From: Isoetes taiwanensis
Lineage: Eukaryota > Streptophyta > Lycopodiopsida > Isoetales > Isoetaceae
Length of the DNA: 64,000 bases
Direction: 5' to 3'
Assembly: GCA_021234155.1 (NCBI GenBank)
Contig: JAJEKV010000002.1
Coordinates: 29,511,115 to 29,575,114 of the forward strand
Below are positions 48,146 through 59,120 of this stretch, piece by piece. The first letter of the stretch is position 1. Each line of letters starts with the position of its first letter. A model generated the notes under the pieces. That model saw only the letters and a list, made by a program, of their open reading frames with translations, had not been told where the DNA came from and ran no database searches. Both the position numbers and the translations under genes were made by a program.

Positions 48146-49732
48146 TGCAATAAATATGGGCATTTAAAGATTGATTGTCCAAATGTGACAAGGAAAATTA
48201 CCTGCTATCATTGTGGCGGAAGAGGACACATTGCCTCAACATGTTCTACTCCTAAGGAGAATTCTAATGCAAGGGGAAGGGGCAGAGCTGGCAGAGGGTC
48301 TAGATTTAGAGGCAGGGGAAGAGGAAGAGCTGGAAAATACAATTATGAAGCAAATGTAGCTGAAGAAGTGAAACTTGAAGAAGATAGCCCTGAAGAAAAT
48401 GAAGAGGTAAGTAAAACTCAGATTTTTTCGAAGGATTGCAATGGAAGCAAAATTGGTCATATTCAAGTAGGAGATGGTAGTTTGCAGAAAATAGAGGATG
48501 TTGGAGTACTTGAATTGTTTGATTTGGATGGAAGGATAGTAAATTTAAAAAATGTTCTTTGTGTTCCTACATTAGTGAGAAATCTCATATCAATTTCCCA
48601 ACTTGTAGACATGGGATTCAAGGTTGTATTTGAACAACTTGAATGTAAAATTTATGAAGGGAATAAATTAAGATTTCTTGGAAAAAGGGTTGGCAATCTA
48701 TTTGGATTAAATCCTAAGTGTATGGGCAGTATAAATTTGACCACTGTTGCAAATTTTCAGACATGGCATGAAAGGATGGGGCATGCTGGCATAAAGCATA
48801 TTGAAACCATGATTAAGAAGAACTGGATTAAATGCAAAACCAATGAAAACAATGAGGAGACATGTATAGGCTGCATGTTAGGCAAGCACAGCAGATTACC
48901 TTTTTCTAAAGCCAAGAAAAGAGCTAAAGTTCCTCTGGAATTGGTGCATACAGACCTACGTGGTCCACTGGATGTCACTGGAATCACAGGGAAGAAATAT
49001 TTCATAACCTTTGTTGATGATTTTAGCAGAAAAACACAGGTTTATTGTCTAAGGAGCAAAGATCTTGCCTTTGATGCTTTCAAGAGATATGCTGCAGAAG
49101 TTGAATGCTCTACTGGAAGGAGAATCAAGTGTGTTCGATCAGACAGAGGAGGTGAGTACATGTCTTTTAAGTTCATAAAGTTTTGTATTGAAAGGGGAAT
49201 TAGAAGACAGTTTACTTGCAGCTACACACCTCAACAAAATGGTGTGGCTGAGAGGAAGAACAAGACAATTCTTAATGCAGTTAGGTCAATGTTAAAGCAT
49301 AGTGGATTGCCCAATTTTTTGTGGGAAGAGGCTGTAAAGACTGCTGTTCTAGTTCAAAATGGTTTGCCCTCAGTTAGCATTAATGATCATTGTCCAGAGG
49401 AGCTTTGGTCTGGTAGCATTCCTGACTATGAAAAATATAGAGCTTATGGATGCCTAACTTATGTACATGTGCCAGAAGAGTTAAGGTCCAAGCTTGATGA
49501 TAGATCCACAATAGGATACCTAGTGGGATATGATGAGAATTCAAAAGCCTACAGGATATATAATCCAGCAAACAGGAAAATAATCATAAGCAGAGATGTC
49601 ACATCTGTAGAGGACAAATTGTATAAACCTGCATTAAATAGGGAAGGGTCTGAAAAGGTTGATCAAGGAACAGAAGAAATTAAAAATGACACAAAGGAAT
49701 ATGATTCTGATGAAGACGATTTGGATAACTAA
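48146..49732 (+). pseudogene. Second Copia element, zinc knuckles to integrase
   Basis: The frame resumes with CNKYGHLKIDC, then CYHCGGRGHIASTC. The protease region keeps QVGDGSLQKI but lacks the catalytic DSGA box expected just before IFSKDCNG; about a dozen residues are missing in frame. Integrase has the HHCC site (WHERMGHAGIKH...CIGCMLGKH) and the catalytic HTDLRGP, RSDRGGEYM and GVAERKN residues. A stop at 49732 and then a (GAA)n tract end the similarity before RT. There is no RT, RNase H or 3' LTR, so the element is truncated. Confidence 0.93.
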
Positions 49733-49796
49733 AGTGACAGCTCTATTGAAAATATTGATCAAGAAGAAAAGGGAATAACCCCTAAGGAGACTAAGA

Positions 49797-49857
49797 GGAG
49801 GAGGAGAAGAAGAAGAAGAAGAAGAAGAAGAAGAAGAAGAAGAAGAAGAAGAAGAAA
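49797..49857. repeat. (GAA)n tract at the Copia junction
   Basis: Copia coding similarity stops at this purine tract, and the noncoding repeat family begins after it. Confidence 0.95.
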
Positions 49858-50753
49858 CTCTTCTCTAATTTTATTATGGCGGATGACCGATATGATAGGC
49901 ATATGCTTGAATTTGCATATGAGTTTTGTTCATAATAATTTTATGGCCAATTTGCCTTAATGCATAGTGCAATTTTGGCTAAGGGCATCTATAGAGCCGT
50001 TACTGCCAAAATACTAGATGGGCTACTTGCTTATGGCGCCTATTGTCTAATGGCATTTATTTATGTAGAACATCACCATTATTTGGTGGTAATCTCACTT
50101 ATGGAAATCCCATCGATCCGAGACATCGGATCGCCATTCTAGAATGGGACGAGCATGCATGTTTTGCATGCATGCGGGCGGCGCATGCCCGTTCTGGTTG
50201 GGAGTTCGCTATTTTAGGCGCGTTTCTGCTTCGACTTCTCATCGGCGCTTCCTCTTCTCTCTCAGCAATACCTCATTCTCTTTGAACCCACCCTCCCCCC
50301 CTTCTTTGTTATTGTATTTTTTATCGCGGCACACGCTACAGAATCAACCCCCTCCACTCTGGGAGGTTTGTTTTGTCTTGTTGTTTTGTTGGTGATGTGC
50401 AGGTACAGGTTAGCGAGCGGCATCTGTTTTGACTTTTCCATTCTTGGGTTTTGGGAGCGATTTTTATGCCTTACGTTTGTCCAAGCCCCTTGCCGAAGGC
50501 TTATCACTAGGGTTTTTCCTCGAAGAAATTGATTTATGAGACTAAATATAATGAGAGGTTTAATGGTTCTAAAGCTTATAGGTGGATAAATTAGTCTTTA
50601 AAGATTGAATCGGGAAACTATAAATTTTTATAATCCTATACTTTATGATACAAAATTGGAGATCATTTGAGATGTTTATATTGCTAAAAATATTGTTATT
50701 CCAGGTTTCTTTCTTGTTAATGTCTAACTCAGGGCAAAAGGATACAATTGGTG
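49858..50753 (+). repeat. Truncated noncoding repeat unit
   Basis: Related in places to 59264-61430: the TGTAGAACATCACCATTATTTGG-type patch (here starting TGTAGAACATCACC), TATGGCGCC, and the left arm GGATACAATTGG near 50736, where the unit is cut by another (GAA)n. No gene. Includes the palindrome cluster at 50114-50200 and a CT-rich stretch. Confidence 0.5.
50114..50147. repeat. Adjacent perfect hairpin and palindrome
   Basis: CGATCCGA-GACA-TCGGATCG (8-bp stem, 4-base loop) is directly followed by the 14-bp palindrome CCATTCTAGAATGG. CATGCATG-type palindromes follow at 50152-50175. Confidence 0.85.
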
Positions 50754-50780
50754 AAGAAGAAGAAGAAGAAGAAGAAGATT
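50754..50780. repeat. (GAA)n tract, short
   Basis: It cuts the conserved hairpin motif just after its left arm, so it marks another breakpoint. Confidence 0.9.
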
Positions 50781-52688
50781 TCTATCTTCTAACATGTTTA
50801 TTTATGGTATACACTTGTTTTCAAAAAATAGTTGATTGCATATAACATGCATGTTTATGGACCCTAAGGGTGGGAGAGAACACCAAAATTGGTGTAAATT
50901 GGCTCAAAATTAAAATGGTTTTAAAGATTAACCATTTGTTTAAAGCTTTTGCATTGAATACATGTTGCCCCTTTGTGGCCGTATATAGAGAAAAATAAAT
51001 TGTTGTCTTGGGGAAGGTTTTTGCAAGGATATTGACTTATTGGATATAGGTGGAAAATATGAGGGCTTAAATATCTCACGATATTTTTGTGGGGCCATTC
51101 CTTTATTATAAAAAAGCTTGAGATATTGGAGATATGACAACTTTAAAGGAAAGTGGTTATTGAAAAAGTGATTTGTACTTTGGTTTGCATGCATATGCAT
51201 GTGGTAAATCGTATATGCATATGGCATATCGAAAAAAGCCTACAAATGCCATTTTACATATAGCAATATGCTAGTATCATTCTGGCGCCAAAATGGCCAT
51301 TTACAGATGCCGAATCTATGTTTCTAGGGTTTCTTTGTTGCTGAAAATCTTCATAGCACAGATCTGACGCCCTCAATAGCACATCTGAGATATGTGGTCC
51401 TAAAATAATGCTGATGGTGATGATTTTGTGGAGCAACGGGTTGGCTTTCAAGCAAAAAACTGATATAGGATGGATGCAAAAGCAACTGCTGCTATTCAAT
51501 ACAGTAGCAGAATGTTATATGTGCTGGGGTTTTCATATCTAATGCAAATAGGCTCACCTGGCTAAATGGCAAGAATGGCAAGGCTTGTTTGAGGCTGGAA
51601 GAGAAGCTTAGGCGAAAGCAGGGAACTAAAAATAAATGGAGCGCCTCTTGCCTTAAAATGGTGACCTGGTTCCATGCAGTCGTGATGCTGTGCCGCTTGT
51701 TGCCTTACATTGCAAGAACCAAGATGATATCCTGGCAGGAAGTCTATACGAAATAGAATCGGCATGAAGTTAGCATATGGAGTTAAATATTTCGGCCTTC
51801 TCAAACAGGTTTGAATGGCTATCTATTTGTAAAAACATGGCAAGATCTAATTTCGTTTTTCTATTCTTAAAAGAATCTATGGATTATGACAGAGAAATAA
51901 GCTGCATATTAGAAAGAATGGTCTTATAATCTACAGGAATAGTCTGGTTGTATGCCATTTGCTTTGGCATATGCAATCTTGTATACTGGATTCTCCCTTC
52001 ATAAGTAATGCTAAATAAGCATACGACCTATTGGTATTGATTATGAAGTACTTCTGTGCATATTTACCATGTGCTAGGCTAGGAGCTTGCTGGCTGTTTT
52101 GGTTGTTTCTGTCGTGCACAAATATGGGGTCATATGTGGGCTGGTCAGTGCTGCTCTGTTATAGATTGCTAGATTAAATGCATGCTGCTTGATTTAGTAT
52201 TTTGTAGTATATGCATGTTTATGAGATCGTTTGTGGGCTTGTCAAGGCTGGGTTGCTCTAGTCTGCTGTAGATGTGGTCTTCAAGTATGCTTGTTTATGC
52301 TCCTTTGTAGATGTTGTAGAACATGGAGTAAATGATATGCGCGCTTACATAGATGCTAGTAGTGCATTTACAGGGCTGATGTACATATGGCTTGTAGGAC
52401 ATGGTGCCTACAGTTAATGCTATAGGGCTGCTATAGCGCCATAGTTGGATGATATAGCTTGATGCTGAGTTGTTTGAATATGCGTCTAGATGAAGTAAGG
52501 CATATAAGATCATATACAATATGACTTTGTATTATGCTTTTGGTCAAATGGGTGTGGTAAGCACCCATGTTTAAATAACGTTTAAATGATTATGCCAAAT
52601 CTATGGCCTTTGAGACTTATACGTTTGCACATTTAAGTTTCTCATGCAATTTAAGTTTCTTATGCAAGCCACCTGACTTTAAAGGGTG

Positions 52689-52793
52689 AAGGGCGATGAG
52701 CCATGATGTTTTATAGCTTACCTGACGCCCCTTGTCTTGTTACCATTTTTATGCTAACATTGGCATTGTTTGGGTGCAGGTAACCAAAACATC
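52689..52793 (+). ncRNA. Structured motif, copy I
   Basis: Arms GATGTTTT (52705-52712) and AAAACATC (52786-52793) are perfect complements. GTTACC (52739-52744) pairs with GGTAAC (52779-52784) inside them. AAGGGCG (52689-52695) can pair with CGCCCCTT (52726-52733), crossing the outer helix. The loop carries TGCTAAC and ends TGCAG, like a branch site and 3' splice site. Confidence 0.45.
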
Positions 52794-53266
52794 ATCTCCC
52801 TGATTTGCTTTCAGTGGTTTGAGTTACAATGGAGTGGATGCATGAAGACCAATGAGCTTCTATGGTGCATCATAAAACGTGGATCCAAAGAGCTCCTAAA
52901 ATGGATAATGAAACATGGTGAGATCTATCCAATACCAATTTATTGCTGAACAATGATTGTATGTGAAAAGATTGAACAGTGTTTGATCATATATGAACGC
53001 TTGAGAAATGGTAGATTGTTATGATATATATGAAGTTTTGAATTCAAAATTGTGGAAGACTTCTATTGATGAATATGTTGACATGATTAATATTAATATG
53101 ATTAAACATATTACTCTTAAAAAGGATAATTTAGTTGATTAAACATGCAACATTGTAGTTTTTTACATGGAGAATGATTTCAATAGTATTATGGATATTA
53201 AAGATGTAAGAAATTATATGAACATAAATTTACAAGGTTTAATGGTTTGAAGAGTGCCTGATGTGG

Positions 53267-53284
53267 CCTGGCTTAAAAACCAGG
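53267..53284 (+). other. Conserved short hairpin, copy I
   Basis: CCTGG pairs with CCAGG around an A-rich loop, preceded by CCTGATGTGG. The same hairpin occurs at 55893-55911, 59102-59120 and 61811-61826. Confidence 0.55.
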
Positions 53285-53370
53285 GTGGATATTTTGGGTT
53301 GTTTGCATCTTGAATGAAACTATATAATGTAAATTGTGCATTGTATAGTGTATATCTGGATGTAAATGTA

Positions 53371-53469
53371 AAGAAGAAGAAGAAGAAGAAGAAGAAGAAG
53401 AAGAAGAAGAAGAAGAAGAAGAAGAAGAAGAAGAAGAAGAAGAAGAAGAAGAAGAAGAAGAAGAAGAAG
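53371..53469. repeat. (GAA)n tract, about 100 bp
   Basis: Boundary between units I and II. The sequence after it starts AATATTCTCTTTGGATC. Confidence 0.95.
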
Positions 53470-55232
53470 AATATTCTCTTTGGATCTTCAAATGGTAGAA
53501 AGCTATAATGGAATTACAAATTCATTTTGAATTTTCTCTCAAAAGATGCTAAGTTAGGAAAAAGATGTTAAATTATGGAGATTTTTGTAATGGAGTTGGT
53601 ACCTTGGGAATGTGATATGGAAAACATTGCAAAAACTATTATACACATTGGAAAGCTTTGATTTTGAGGTACTTGGGCTATGTTGACAAAATGTGGGCAC
53701 ATAGCAAGTGCATGCACGTAGTAATGATGTTAATCAAAGGACCATAAGATAGAGGTGAAATATGATAGAATTTGAAATTGATAATAATGTCAGATATGCA
53801 AGTTTTGACATAAAGAATTTAAGTTGCATGGGTCTTGGTGCTTTTGACCCTAGGAAGAATTAAATGGTGACGGTTGGTATTTATTGCTAGTTGTTGAGCC
53901 CATATAGATGTGATATGGACGTGTACTTATTTCTTATCCTATATGTTATGAAGGGATATCCGATGCTAAGATAAAGGACCAAAGTTTAGGTCTTTCTTTA
54001 TCTATTTTAACTTTCCTTCTAGGTGAACGGCTTGGAACGGCTTTGGCGCCTAGCTCGATTTGGCCATGGTGTCTTGTGAGGCCATAAACGGCATGCAAAT
54101 CTAGTGCTGGCTGGAAATGGAGATGGCCGAAATTGCTCATGGCGGCTGAAATTGTTGCTTCTTTTACAAATCAAAGGCACAAATGCGAAAAACAGGAGCC
54201 ACGAATAATCAGGTTAGTGGATATGAGTTAGCTTTAAGATATTTGATGCTTAAGCTGCTGCTACTTGTGATGGAGATTATGCATTTGGCAACAAACAGAA
54301 GAAAGAACTAGGCTGATCCGGTGAGGTCATTTAGTGCTTTGGAAGTAATAGAAATAAATGAAATAAGGAAGGCAAGTTGGCTTGATGGCTCAGGTTTGTG
54401 TCAATGCTGCCAGATAGATTTCCATTCTTGCCTTTGATCTTAGCAATAGAATAGATTGCTTGCTTTTACTCTAGTGTAGATGGACCTGAAATTGATGGGT
54501 CATGTGCCGGTCTGATAATTTGCTTTGGTAGATGCTGTGGCAGTTCTGCAGGGGCATTTTTGCAGTTGTATTTGTTGATAATAGGTTGCTGCGTTTGCTT
54601 TGCCATGTATTTGTGCCATGTAGATGCCAGGTGTGCATGCTTTCTAGATGTGCTTTGATAGGACTATGCTAAGTTGCTTTGCTGGGATAGTGGTCTAGAT
54701 CTGGCTCTTATGTAGACTTGTAGCTGGTATAGGTGCTGCGGTGAGCCATTGGTCTTGGTCTGCATATACATGCTAATAAATCAGAGGGCCTAATAAGTGG
54801 CTCTTTAATGGATGCGTTGATTAAGAAAAATAATTGTGCTTCTAAAGGTCTCTAAAATTGGAGACATATCTTATAGATGCTTTTAGCTGGTTCAAATCTG
54901 TTAAATAGGATATTATGCTGTGGTAAGCAACAAACATGGTCTTTCCATAAAATGGATTTGCTATATGATCGTAATCATATGATGGCGGGGTTAGATGCTG
55001 ATTGGTAAGGCAGCCTAAGGAGATGGTTATGCTGGCCTGTAAAATACCATATCTAGGAAAACCAGGCCCTACTTAACGCATTAATGGTTTATAAAATATG
55101 ATACAGGTTATGGATTTAAGGGCTTAAGTAAATGATCCATTATGATTTATCTTGTATCTTACATATTTGGCCTCTAAGTCTGTAAATTCTAAATCTATTT
55201 TAGAAGCATCTATTAACTGAAAATAATAGGTG

Positions 55233-55339
55233 AAGGGCGATGAGCCAGATTGTTCTATAGCTTACCTGACGCCCCTTGTGTAGTTACCATAAACTTGCTA
55301 ACTTATGCATTGTTTGGGTGCAGGTAACCAGAACAATCT
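55233..55339 (+). ncRNA. Structured motif, copy II
   Basis: The outer arms here are AGATTGTTCT (55247-55256) and AGAACAATCT (55330-55339), different from copy I but again perfect complements. GTTACC/GGTAAC (55283-55288, 55323-55328) and AAGGGCG/CGCCCCTT (55233-55239, 55270-55277) are kept, as is the TGCTAAC...TGCAG loop. Confidence 0.5.
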
Positions 55340-55892
55340 CTCCTGGTGTTGTTTTCAGTTGCTACTTGCTACTTGCTACAATCGAGGGACCATGCGAAGA
55401 TAACGGCCCACTCTATGGTTGTACAAATATTTGGTGAGATCTTCCCTTTTGGTGTCAAATTGAACAAAAGGGTACAAGTTATTTGTTGAATGTTATACAA
55501 TGACATTCTTTTGAGCTACCACGAACGTTAATTTGTTCTTCATGATGCACAAACTCTGAAATATGTGGCATAAATGGTCACTAGTTGGAAATATGGCTGT
55601 TCTTGAAAAATAAAACTTGACGAGAAGATTTTTTGATATGACCTTACTGATTTTAACCACAGATTTATATCTATATATGAAATATAAAAGGAACTTTTTG
55701 AGATTTATGGATGAACAATATAACAAGTTTACATTTAAGTTTAAGATTTATATGAATAGAAACAAGAGATATGGGTTGATTGTACATTATAATATCATTT
55801 CAAGTGAAGTATTCCTGAATATGTTTGATGCAAGTATATATTTTAAGTTCCAAAAAAATAAATGTACATGGGAGTAGGAGTACCTGATGTGG

Positions 55893-55911
55893 CCTGGCGT
55901 AAAAACCCAGG
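55893..55911 (+). other. Conserved short hairpin, copy II
   Basis: CCTGG...CCAGG with a GCGTAAAAAC-type loop region, downstream of CCTGATGTGG. Confidence 0.55.
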
Positions 55912-56560
55912 GTAGATATTGGGAAATATGTACTCACTTTGAACGAAGTCTTTTAATTGTTTTTGAACTTTAATTGTACATAGTCTTTGTGAGAACATCA
56001 TCGAAGAAGAAACTGTGACATCTATTTGGTGGAGGTATCCAGCAAACACATCATTTCTGAAACCATGAAATAATGATGATTTGGTATTTGGTTTTGGCAT
56101 AACTAACTGCCATTTTGATTTATTGCAGCAGAATAGTTGTTGGCTGATACAACTAGCTGATTGGGAATATGGAACCGTGGGAAATGCTTCTCATAGGGCT
56201 GTCCAACCTCTTTTGTGCCTTTATACCAGCAAACTGACACACAAAAGATGTGGTATCTGGCAAAAGCATCTCTTCTACATAACAGGTCAGTATGAATACT
56301 GTCTACTTTGCTCTATGAGTAGAAGATATAATCTAAAAATGTGTTAACTTCTTGGGGTTTATGGTCCATAGTGCCGTAAGACCTGTACATATTAAGAATT
56401 GGATGTTGGCCCAGTGTGCCATATCCTAGTACTACTCAAGTGTAGAATTTGACCTGGCCCATTGTGCCATAGCTTTGGAGTTTGGTCCATAGTACCTAAT
56501 ATTCCTATGTGTCAACATTTCATATAATGAATTAGAATGAATTATCTATTTTCTTCGGTG

Positions 56561-56669
56561 TAAGGAAGTAGGACCTCCCTTTTTATAAGGGGGTCCTACT
56601 TCCCTTATAAAAAGAGATGTCCTACATCCTGAGGGAGGGATGTGGGAGAAGAAGAAGAAGAAGAAGAAG
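56561..56669 (+). promoter_or_regulatory. Hairpin plus TATA box at the end of unit II
   Basis: TAAGGAAGTAGGACCTCCCT (56561-56580) pairs with the segment to 56607. TATAAAA follows at 56606-56612, then a second small hairpin CATCCT/AGGGATG and the (GAA)n tract. The layout suggests a promoter firing into the next unit (inference). A matching segment lies at 62409-62500. Confidence 0.45.
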
Positions 56670-58441
56670 AATATTCTCTTTGGACCTTCAAATGGTAGAA
56701 AGCTATAATGGAATTACAAATTCATTTTGAATTTTCTCTCAAAAGATGCTAAGTTAGGAAAAAGATGTTAAATTATGGAGATTTTTGTAATGGAGTTGGT
56801 ACCTTGGGAATGTGATATGGAAAACATTGCAAAAACTATTATACACATTGGAAAGCTTTGATTTTGAGGTACTTGGGCTATGTTGACAAAATGTGGGCAC
56901 ATAGCAAGTGCATGCACGTAGTAATGATGTTAATCAAAGGACCATAAGATGGAGGTGAAATATGATAGAATTTGAAATTGATAATAATGTCAGATATGCA
57001 AGTTTTGACATAAAGAATTTAAGTTGCATGGGTCTTGGTGCTTTTGACCCTAGGAAGAATTAAATGGTGACGGTTGGTATTTATTGCTAGTTGTTGAGCC
57101 CATATAGATGTGATATGGACGTGTACTTATTTCTTATCCTATATGTTATGAAGGGATATCCGATGCTAAGATAAAGGACCAAAGTTTAGGTCTTTCTTTA
57201 TCTATTTTAACTTTCCTTCTAGGTGAACGGCTTGGAACGGCTTTGGCGCCTAGCTCGATTTGGCCATGGTGTCTTGTGAGGCCATAAACGGCATGCAAAT
57301 CTAGTGCTGGCTGGAAATGGAGATGGCCGAAATTGCTCATGGCGGCTGAAATTGTTGCTTCTTTTACAAATCAAAGGCACAAATGCGAAAAACAGGAGCC
57401 ACGAATAATCAGGTTAGTGGATATGAGTTAGCTTTAAGATATTTGATGCTTAAGCTGCTGCTACTTGTGATGGAGATTATGCATTTGGCAACAAACAGAA
57501 GAAAGAACTAGGCTGATCCGGTGAGGTCATTTAGTGCTTTGGAAGTAATAGAAATAAATGAAATAAGGAAGGCAAGTTGGCTTGATGGCTCAGGTTTGTG
57601 TCAATGCTGCCAGATAGATTTCCATTCTTGCCTTTGATCTTAGCAATAGAATAGATTGCTTGCTTTTACTCTAGTGTAGATGGACCTGAAATTGATGGGT
57701 CATGTGCCGGTCTGATAATTTGCTTTGGTAGATGCTGTGGCAGTTCTGCAGGGGCATTTTTGCAGTTGTATTTGTTGATAATAGGTTCTTTGCGTTTGCT
57801 TTGCCATGTATTTGTGCCATGTAGATGCCGTGTGCATGCTTTCTAGATGTGCTTTGATAGGACTATGCTAAGTTGCTTTTCTTTGGGATAGTGGTCTAGA
57901 TCCGCTCTTATGTAGACTTGTAGTCGGTATAGGTCTTTGCGGTGAGCCATTGGTCTTGGTCCGCATATACATGCTAATAAATCGAGAGGGCCTAATAAGT
58001 GGCTCTTTAATGGATCGTTGATTAAGAAAAATAATTGTGCTTCTAAAGGTCTCTAAAATTGGAGACATATCTTATAGATGCTTTTTAGCCGGTTCAAATC
58101 AAATTAAATAGGATATTATCTTTGTGGTAAGCAACAAACATGGTCTTTCCATAAAATGGATTTGCTATATGATCGTAATCATATGATGGCGGGGTTAGAT
58201 CTTTGATTGGTAAAGGCGACCCTAAGGAGATGGTTATCTTTTGGCTTTGTAAAATACCATATCTAGGAAAACCAGCCCTACTTAACGATTAATGGTTTAT
58301 AAAATATGATACAGTGTTATGGATTTAAGGGCTTAAGTAAATGATCCATTATGATTTATCTTGTATCTTACATATTTGGCCTCTAAGTCTGCAAATTCTA
58401 AATCTATTTTAGAAGCATCTATTAACTGAAAATAATAGGTG

Positions 58442-58540
58442 AAGGGCGATGAGCCAGATTGTTCTATAGCTTACCCGACGCCCTTGTGTAGTTACCATAA
58501 ACTTGCTAACTTATGCATTGTTTGGGTGCGTAAAACGCAA
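58442..58540 (+). ncRNA. Structured motif, copy III (disrupted)
   Basis: The left arm AGATTGTTCT and GTTACC are intact and AAGGGCG/CGCCCTT is a perfect 7-bp match. The right side reads GTGCGTAAAACGCAACAATC, so GGTAAC and part of the right arm are lost. The changes fall at CAG sites and may be assembly errors. Confidence 0.35.
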
Positions 58541-59101
58541 CAATCTCTCCGGTGTTGTTTTCGGTTGCTACTACTTGCTACTTGCTACAATCGAGGGACC
58601 ATGCGAAGATAACGGCCCACTCTATGGTTGTACAAATATTTGGTGAGATCTTCCCTTTTGGTGTCAAATTGAACAAAAGGGTACAAGTTATTTGTTGAAT
58701 GTTATACAATGACATTCTTTTGAGCTACCACGAACGTTAATTTGTTCTTCATGATGCACAAACTCTGAAATATGTGGCATAAATGGTCACTAGTTGGAAA
58801 TATGGCTGTTCTTGAAAAATAAAACTTGACGAGAAGATTTTTTGATATGACCTTACTGATTTTAACCACAGATTTATATCTATATATGAAATATAAAAGG
58901 AACTTTTTGAGATTTATGGATGAACAATATAACAAGTTTACATTTAAGTTTAAGATTTATATGAATAGAAACAAGAGATATGGGTTGATTGTACATTATA
59001 ATATCATTTCAAGTGAAGTATTCCTGAATATGTTTGATGCAAGTATATATTTTAAGTTCCAAAAAAATAAATGTACATGGGAGTAGGAGTACCTGATGTG
59101 G

Positions 59102-59120
59102 CCTGGCGTAAAAACCCAGG
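59102..59120 (+). other. Conserved short hairpin, copy III
   Basis: Identical to copy II. Confidence 0.5.

Larger units (their letters stand above)
50781..53370 (+). repeat. Noncoding repeat unit I
   Basis: Shares with the later units the structured motif at 52689-52793 and the hairpin at 53267-53284. Elsewhere it is diverged. No reading frame of interest. It ends at a (GAA)n tract. Confidence 0.6.
53470..56669 (+). repeat. Noncoding repeat unit II (3200 bp)
   Basis: Starts AATATTCTCTTTGG. Near-identical to unit III over its first 2.5 kb. Contains structured motif II, the CCTGG hairpin, then about 640 bp absent from unit III, ending with the hairpin-TATA segment and a (GAA)n tract. Frames in it are short and identical between copies only because the DNA is duplicated. 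Confidence 0.85.

Noticed and set aside
53314-53508. Poly-Lys and poly-Ser frames at GAA tracts, also at 62416-62625
   Set aside because: Translations of (GAA)n; no gene context.
55233-55339. Calling the structured motif an HDV-like ribozyme or a C/D snoRNA
   Set aside because: The helix order recalls HDV and there are ATGA and CTGA words, but no conserved catalytic core or proper C/D box geometry is visible. Kept only as a structured-RNA candidate.
55893-55911. Hammerhead ribozyme from CCTGATGTGG plus hairpin
   Set aside because: The required CTGATGA and GAAA core is not complete in any copy.
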